This document shows, one piece after another, positions 59,849-64,000 of a DNA stretch of 64,000 bases. Location of the stretch: the NCBI GenBank assembly GCA_050949055.1, contig JBMNFA010000001.1:496001-560000 (forward strand). Direction: 5' to 3'. Made by a program: the position numbers and the translations under genes. Position 1 is the first letter of the stretch, and each line of letters opens with the position of its first letter. The DNA comes from JAEZJZ01 sp050949055 (lineage in GTDB: Bacteria > Bacillota > UBA994 > UBA5500). The notes under the pieces are model-generated. The model had not been told where the DNA came from, did not search any database, and saw only the letters and a program-made list of their open reading frames with translations.

Positions 59849-61159
59849 TCACTTCCTCAATCTAGATGACACGTCCGCGCCGTCCGCGAGACCGGATGGG
59901 TTGGTGACGACCAACATGCCCGGCTCCAATCCGGTGACGATGCTACTCCGCTTTTCCTCTGCTCGCACCACAACCGCCTGTTGATGTACAACATCTCCGT
60001 CCAGGACAAACACAGCGGCTCCCTGGTCAGCGACAATCAGCGCCTTGCTCGGTATCTGGCACAGCACCTCGCCCTCGGTGTGCAGGGTTACTGGGATGAA
60101 ACGAGGCAGCAGCTGTTCCTGCTCCGGGGAGATCTGCAACAGACATTGGTCCTGCCCCAAGTTGGCATTCTGCTCCCAACCTGCTTCCCAATCTACGGTC
60201 TGGCCAGCCAGGTCCACCAACACGCCGACTTTGGCCCACTCGGCGATGGTAGCAGCAGTCCCTTCCGGCAGATCGATTAAAAGATACGTCTTGCTATCGG
60301 TGGCCACTTTGAACACCGGTTGGCCGGCCACAATCAGGCTGTCGGTGGTCACGCTGTGGTCGGCAACCTTCATCTGCCGCAGCTGGTCATAGAGGGTCGG
60401 GGTCAGGTTGGCCAAATCAGCCACCTGCTCCAGACCATCGACTGCAAATGAAATTCTGCCGTTGGCTGGCGAATAGACCGGCACTATCGCCTGGTTGCGG
60501 CGCGACTCCAGTTCCGCCCGCTGCTCCTCCACTGAAGCGTGGCCCTGCAGCAACAACAGGCGGTCCTGCTGCAGCTTGGCCAACTCTCGAGCTGCGCTGT
60601 TCAGGCTACTATACAGGGAGCGATACTCCTCCACCTGCTGATTGCGCAAAGCCTTGCGATAGTCGTCCATCAGTGATAGCAGGCTGGTCTGGGAGGTTTG
60701 CAGCCGTTGGTCCAACTCCGCCAAACGGGATACTCCCGAACTGCTCGGCTGGGACGCCTGCTTGTCCAGCTTGCTCAACTCTTCCTCTATACTGGCCAGC
60801 AGCGTCTTGTCGACCAGTTCCAGCACCCGCTGGCCTGTCTCAACCTCTGTGCCTTCGGACACCAACAGGTTGGCCCGACCTGGTTTATCAGCCAAGATCA
60901 CCGTCTCCTGCCGCAACACGACTGCCTGAGCGGAGATGCCGCTGTTGTCGGGCACCTGTACCGCTTCCGCTGTCTTGATCATCGGTTCGGAAAATAACCA
61001 GGCAGCCGCCAGACGATACGTCCCGCGCCCGGCCAGAAACAATAGCCATGCTGAGGCCACCAGAATACTCAGCAGGGTCAACCTTTTCAGCAGTTTTTTC
61101 GGCTTTAGCCTTTTCTTCCTTTTGATACGTTTAGCAGACAATCGCCTCAACTCCGTCAA
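59849..61159 (-). CDS. HlyD-like membrane-anchored periplasmic-adaptor protein
   Basis: 436 aa. A very basic N-terminus (KRIKRKKRLKPKKLLKR) leads to one membrane segment (about 27-46). A lipoyl/barrel-sandwich half (DKPGRANLLVSEGTEVETGQRVLEL), a coiled coil (about 115-215), the returning half (VYSPANGRISFAVDGLE) and C-terminal beta domains follow. HlyD-type adaptors normally work with exporters, but no ABC or RND partner is adjacent. Similar genes occur in sepF/divIVA clusters of Clostridia. Function unknown. Confidence 0.85.
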   Translation of the reverse strand: MTELRRLSAKRIKRKKRLKPKKLLKRLTLLSILVASAWLLFLAGRGTYRLAAAWLFSEPMIKTAEAVQVPDNSGISAQAVVLRQETVILADKPGRANLLVSEGTEVETGQRVLELVDKTLLASIEEELSKLDKQASQPSSSGVSRLAELDQRLQTSQTSLLSLMDDYRKALRNQQVEEYRSLYSSLNSAARELAKLQQDRLLLLQGHASVEEQRAELESRRNQAIVPVYSPANGRISFAVDGLEQVADLANLTPTLYDQLRQMKVADHSVTTDSLIVAGQPVFKVATDSKTYLLIDLPEGTAATIAEWAKVGVLVDLAGQTVDWEAGWEQNANLGQDQCLLQISPEQEQLLPRFIPVTLHTEGEVLCQIPSKALIVADQGAAVFVLDGDVVHQQAVVVRAEEKRSSIVTGLEPGMLVVTNPSGLADGADVSSRLRK

Positions 61160-61198
61160 CCCTGATATCGCAACTTACTGATACTTCTCTGCCCATAG

Positions 61199-62014
61199 CT
61201 ACAAATCCTGCCTCAGGAGAGGCTTTAGCCCGATAGTGGCAACCTGGCGTCCGGTAGTCCCACGGTCCCGTCGATAGGAGTAAAAACGGTCGGCATCATG
61301 CATGGTGCAGACTTGAGAGAGGTGAATGTGCTCAGGCTTTAGTCCTGCCGACTGCAGCAGCAAACGGTTGAGCAACGGCAGGTCCAGGTATTGCTGCCCG
61401 GCCACCATCGATTCCTTCACCGCCTGGACCCAAGGGACGGGCAACCTCCTCACCTGGCTGAGCACAGGCTCGTCCACCAAGTAACAGCAACTGCCGATGC
61501 CCGGTCCAATACACGCCTCTATCTCTTCGGGAGCCGCACCAAACTCCCTGACCATCAGCGCCACTGCCTGGGGAGCAATTTGAGCCACTGTGCCTCTCCA
61601 TCCCGCATGCACAGCTCCCACTGCCCGGCAGCGGCGGGAAAGAAACAAAATTGGCAGACAGTCGGCGACCAGGACATGCAGAGCCAACCCGGGAGTATTG
61701 CTGACCACCCCATCGGTGGCCAGCAGGGTACCTGCACCGGTGGCTACCGCCACCCGGCTGCCGTGGACTTGGTTCATATACACCTCTGTCCATCCGTCCA
61801 TCCCCAGTGTCTGCAACCAAAGCTGGCGGTTCTGCCGCACATTCTGCTCAGCGTCCCCGCTGCCGCCCAGATTCAGACTGGACCAAGGCCCCTCACTGAC
61901 ACCCCCCAGACGGGTGGACCAGCCGTGAGTCAGCCACGGCAGTCGCTCCCAGTCCGCGTGGACTAGCCAGGGTACGAGACCTTCACGGTAAGCTAAGCCA
62001 CCAATTGCTTGCAT
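61199..62014 (-). CDS. pgeF: Purine nucleoside phosphorylase-like protein PgeF (YlmD)
   Basis: Family once called laccase-like YfiH; acts on purine nucleosides and on wrong-linkage peptidoglycan precursors. About 271 aa. LTHGWSTRLGGVS, MNQVHGSRVAVA, VLVADCLPILF, AVHAGWRGTVAQI and IGPGIGSCCYLV hold the metal-binding His and Cys. ATG 62014 is chosen for its GGGAG spacing. ATG 62020 is close by and ATG 62083 is also in frame. First gene of the sepF cluster on this strand. Confidence 0.92.
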   Translation of the reverse strand: MQAIGGLAYREGLVPWLVHADWERLPWLTHGWSTRLGGVSEGPWSSLNLGGSGDAEQNVRQNRQLWLQTLGMDGWTEVYMNQVHGSRVAVATGAGTLLATDGVVSNTPGLALHVLVADCLPILFLSRRCRAVGAVHAGWRGTVAQIAPQAVALMVREFGAAPEEIEACIGPGIGSCCYLVDEPVLSQVRRLPVPWVQAVKESMVAGQQYLDLPLLNRLLLQSAGLKPEHIHLSQVCTMHDADRFYSYRRDRGTTGRQVATIGLKPLLRQDL

Positions 62015-62106
62015 ACCCATCTCTCCCTCATAGGCAGATACCAAAATCCCACTAACCGGTCTGCGCTTACTGTCAATGTGCATCGCAGCCGAACGGGCGC
62101 CGGACG

Positions 62107-63780
62107 TTAGTGCGACAGTGGAGCGGCGTAAACCACATCAACCATCGGGCGCTCCGGCAGCGGTTGGACAACCAACTGCCCTCCCTGGAAATGCTGACTG
62201 ACTGGTGCCAGTTGGTAGGGCTGCTCTACTTCCGGCCAGAGGCTGTTCACCAAAGGAAATGCCTGGCCGTCAACCTGCCTAAAGCGGCTAGCCGCCCAAC
62301 TACCGGCAGTGGCAGCCAATTTCAACTGCAGAGCATAGTGGCTGCGCCAATGCTCCACGATGCGCCGCTGTAAGTGAATGAACTCCTGCTCCTCCAGCCC
62401 GATCTGGCTGCCAAAACGCATCCGCGCGACAGCAAACGCCTCGGTCACGCCCACCGGGACGATACTCAGTTGACAAGCTTGCAGTACGTCCTTCATAGCC
62501 TGGTACTGCTGTTCACCGGCCCCCGCCAGCTGCCAGAGCAAGGGCAGATCATGCTCAGAGAGCGCCGAAAGAACCTCGAAGCGATGGGCCAGCTGCCGGG
62601 CCACCAAACTGTAGACGCGGTCGATTCCCGCCCAGAAATCGCTGCTGCTTGACGCTTCCAGGGCGATCCGTGGTAGATTGACGAAACTCTGGGCCAGCTG
62701 CCCAGGCTCCCCCGTAGCCAAATGCAGTCCGCTGGCGAAGATGGCTCCTGACCTTTCACTGACCATAACTTGGGCAGGGTTGCCCCCTTCTCGCGCCACT
62801 GGCGCAGCTAGCTGCCTCAATTGCGCGGATACGGGGTCTGATGATCGCAGCTGCAAGACCACCTGGGGGGTGTGCGCCAGGGTGCGTCGGGGCAAGCCTC
62901 GGGCAAGTACGGCTAGCAGCGCCTTGGCAAAGATAGTTCCGCTGTTGCTCCGTTCCAAGCCTATACTGACCGAGACCCGAATCGGGCACAAACCGCCGAT
63001 CTGAGCAACCAGGCCCAGGTCGTGTAACATGCGTTCTGCCAACAGTTCAGCCTCCACTGCTGAAAACGGCTGGTCGGCAAGTTTGACCACCTGCGCGACC
63101 GCGCAATCCAGGTCGGAGAACAGCAATTCGCCGATCATCTCGCTATGGGCCAGCAGCACCAGTTGCCCGGCCATTCGCATCAGTTGCTCTGGAGTCCTGG
63201 CGGCCGCCAAATGCATTTGGCCTATGCTGATGCCATGCCGCACGAGGGTAGCCGGCCGGATTACGCCTGCCGCTACCGCCATGGTGTAGTGTGGCAAACG
63301 GTCTATATGTATTTCCGCCCGCTGGTGGGCCAAGGAGAACTCTCTGGGTAGCAGGCTGTGCAGCGTGTATTGCTCGCTGGCAGCCAAAGCAATCCGGCTC
63401 AGCTTGGCGGCCGGGGTGGACTGGTCGGAGAGCTCGTTGATGCTATCCTGCAGGACCTCGCTGACGGCATCCATCAACTCGCTTTTCTGTTCACGAATGC
63501 GCGTACGACGGTTGCGGTAAAGAATGTAGGCTTTGGCGGTACGGGCGTGGCCATTTTCAATCAGCACCTTTTCCACCAAGTCCTGAATCTGCTCCACTTG
63601 CGGCGTGCCGCCCTCGGGCAATGACTGACTCAACAAGTGGATCACCTGCCCGGCCAGGAACTCGGACTGCCGCCGATCCTCGCCGCCGACGGCTCTGGCA
63701 GCGGAGAAGATGGCATCTGCTATTTTGGCCGCGTTAAAGGGCACCACCCGGCCATCTCGCTTTTGCACCCACTCAATCAT
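62107..63780 (-). CDS. ATP-cone NrdD-like protein lacking the radical domain
   Basis: 557 aa. The N-terminus is an ATP-cone (about 1-95: WVQKRDGRVVPFNAAKIADAI and ARTAKAYILYRNRR). The next part resembles the start of anaerobic ribonucleotide reductase NrdD: LMDAVSEVLQDSINELSD, then EFSLAHQRAEIHIDRLPHYTM, which parallels the NrdD segment ending DIHIHDL. Unlike NrdD there is no C-terminal Cys4 zinc site and no RVxGY glycyl-radical motif. It is also shorter than NrdD. Probably a degenerate paralogue with regulatory or unknown function. It overlaps nrdR by 8 bp. Confidence 0.72.
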   Translation of the reverse strand: MIEWVQKRDGRVVPFNAAKIADAIFSAARAVGGEDRRQSEFLAGQVIHLLSQSLPEGGTPQVEQIQDLVEKVLIENGHARTAKAYILYRNRRTRIREQKSELMDAVSEVLQDSINELSDQSTPAAKLSRIALAASEQYTLHSLLPREFSLAHQRAEIHIDRLPHYTMAVAAGVIRPATLVRHGISIGQMHLAAARTPEQLMRMAGQLVLLAHSEMIGELLFSDLDCAVAQVVKLADQPFSAVEAELLAERMLHDLGLVAQIGGLCPIRVSVSIGLERSNSGTIFAKALLAVLARGLPRRTLAHTPQVVLQLRSSDPVSAQLRQLAAPVAREGGNPAQVMVSERSGAIFASGLHLATGEPGQLAQSFVNLPRIALEASSSSDFWAGIDRVYSLVARQLAHRFEVLSALSEHDLPLLWQLAGAGEQQYQAMKDVLQACQLSIVPVGVTEAFAVARMRFGSQIGLEEQEFIHLQRRIVEHWRSHYALQLKLAATAGSWAASRFRQVDGQAFPLVNSLWPEVEQPYQLAPVSQHFQGGQLVVQPLPERPMVDVVYAAPLSH

Positions 63781-64000
63781 GCTTTTGCCCCAGCAACCTG
63801 TCCAGCTCCTGCTTCAATTGCATGATATCTGTGAACTGGCGATAGACTGAGGCAAAGCGCACGTAGGCGACCTCGTCTATTTCCCGCAAGCGATCCATCA
63901 CCATCTCACCAATTTGCTCGGACTCCACCTCGGGACAAAGCTGATTTCGCAAGTGCTGTTCAATGTCATTGGCTATCTGCTCCAAAACAGCGGCGCTGAC
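63773..64000 (-). CDS. nrdR: Transcriptional repressor NrdR (5' end outside window)
   Basis: Only the C-terminal 75 residues are visible. They match the end of the NrdR ATP-cone: VLEQIANDIEQHLRNQ, IGEMVMDRLREIDEVAYVRFASVYRQFTDI. NrdR represses ribonucleotide reductase genes in response to ATP/dATP. The zinc-ribbon N-terminus lies beyond base 64000. The overlap with the NrdD-like gene suggests cotranscription. Confidence 0.93.
   Translation of the reverse strand, partial: VSAAVLEQIANDIEQHLRNQLCPEVESEQIGEMVMDRLREIDEVAYVRFASVYRQFTDIMQLKQELDRLLGQKHD

Noticed and set aside
1..64000. tRNA, rRNA, SRP RNA, tmRNA or RNase P RNA genes
   Set aside because: I saw no cloverleaf with a GTTCRANNC-like arm and none of the conserved cores of these RNAs. 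Absence is by eye only.

Overview
The window is a gene-dense chromosomal segment from an endospore-forming, low-to-mid GC Gram-positive bacterium, most likely a member of the Clostridia or a deep Firmicutes relative. The gene order follows the conserved Firmicutes blocks rnhB-rbgA-lepB-rplS-trmD-rimM-ylqD-khpA-rpsP-ffh-ylxM-ftsY-smc-rnc-acpP-plsX-rpmF-yceD-ackA, the rpmB/asp23/fakA/sdaAB/sdaAA block, and the rpe-rsgA-prkC-stp-rlmN-rsmB-fmt-priA-rpoZ-gmk-remA-yicC block. Sporulation genes are scattered through it (spoVS, ylbJ, an alpha/beta-type SASP, a YteA-type TraR/DksA protein). Nearly everything is on the minus strand. The plus-strand genes are tmcAL, ylbJ, rpmB and rqcH. I saw no rRNA or tRNA gene, no CRISPR array and no intact transposase.

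Layout: 1-7.7 kb holds ribosome and secretion genes (RNase HII, RbgA, signal peptidase, L19, TrmD, RimM, KhpA, S16, Ffh, YlxM, FtsY). 7.8-15.9 kb holds SMC, SpoVS, RNase III and lipid genes (AcpP, a DegV/FakB-type protein, PlsX) with L32 and YceD. 16-21.8 kb holds AckA, TmcAL, YlbJ, CoaD, RsmD and a SASP. 21.9-26.1 kb holds the two-subunit serine dehydratase, FakA, Asp23 and L28. 26.2-28.2 kb is a small accessory patch of unrecognised membrane or secreted proteins. 28.2-40.9 kb runs from Rpe to YicC. 40.9-43.8 kb is a second accessory patch: a tandem family of tiny membrane proteins and a frameshifted Phd/YefM-type antitoxin. 43.8-48.5 kb holds a Ca2+-type P-ATPase and RqcH. 48.6-54.2 kb is a pyrimidine operon (pyrR-uraA-pyrC-pyrK-pyrD) with a recognisable PyrR attenuator. 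54.3-62 kb holds RluD, LspA, YteA, a DUF5665-like protein, an Asp/Glu racemase and a DivIVA-YggT-SepF-YggS-HlyD-PgeF division cluster. The window ends in a degenerate NrdD-like ATP-cone protein and the 3' part of nrdR.

Functional links: FakA, a DegV (FakB-like) protein and PlsX together make up most of an exogenous fatty-acid incorporation route. DegV sits exactly where fabD-fabG usually lie. PrkC, Stp and RsgA are translationally coupled. The pyr operon carries its own promoter, PyrR-binding hairpin and terminator.

The most notable points are: (i) the tandem MWWK small membrane protein array at 41.5-42.7 kb; (ii) an NrdD-like protein without a glycyl-radical tail beside nrdR; (iii) three identical 70-bp tandem repeats plus a shortened fourth just upstream of lspA; (iv) an apparent ATA start codon for rsgA where an ATGA coupling would be expected; (v) a plus-strand terminator at 21.4 kb with no gene feeding it; and (vi) perfect palindromes of up to 64 bp sharing a GGGGACGGTTCT-type core. 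All calls rest on reading the sequence and family knowledge. No database search was run.
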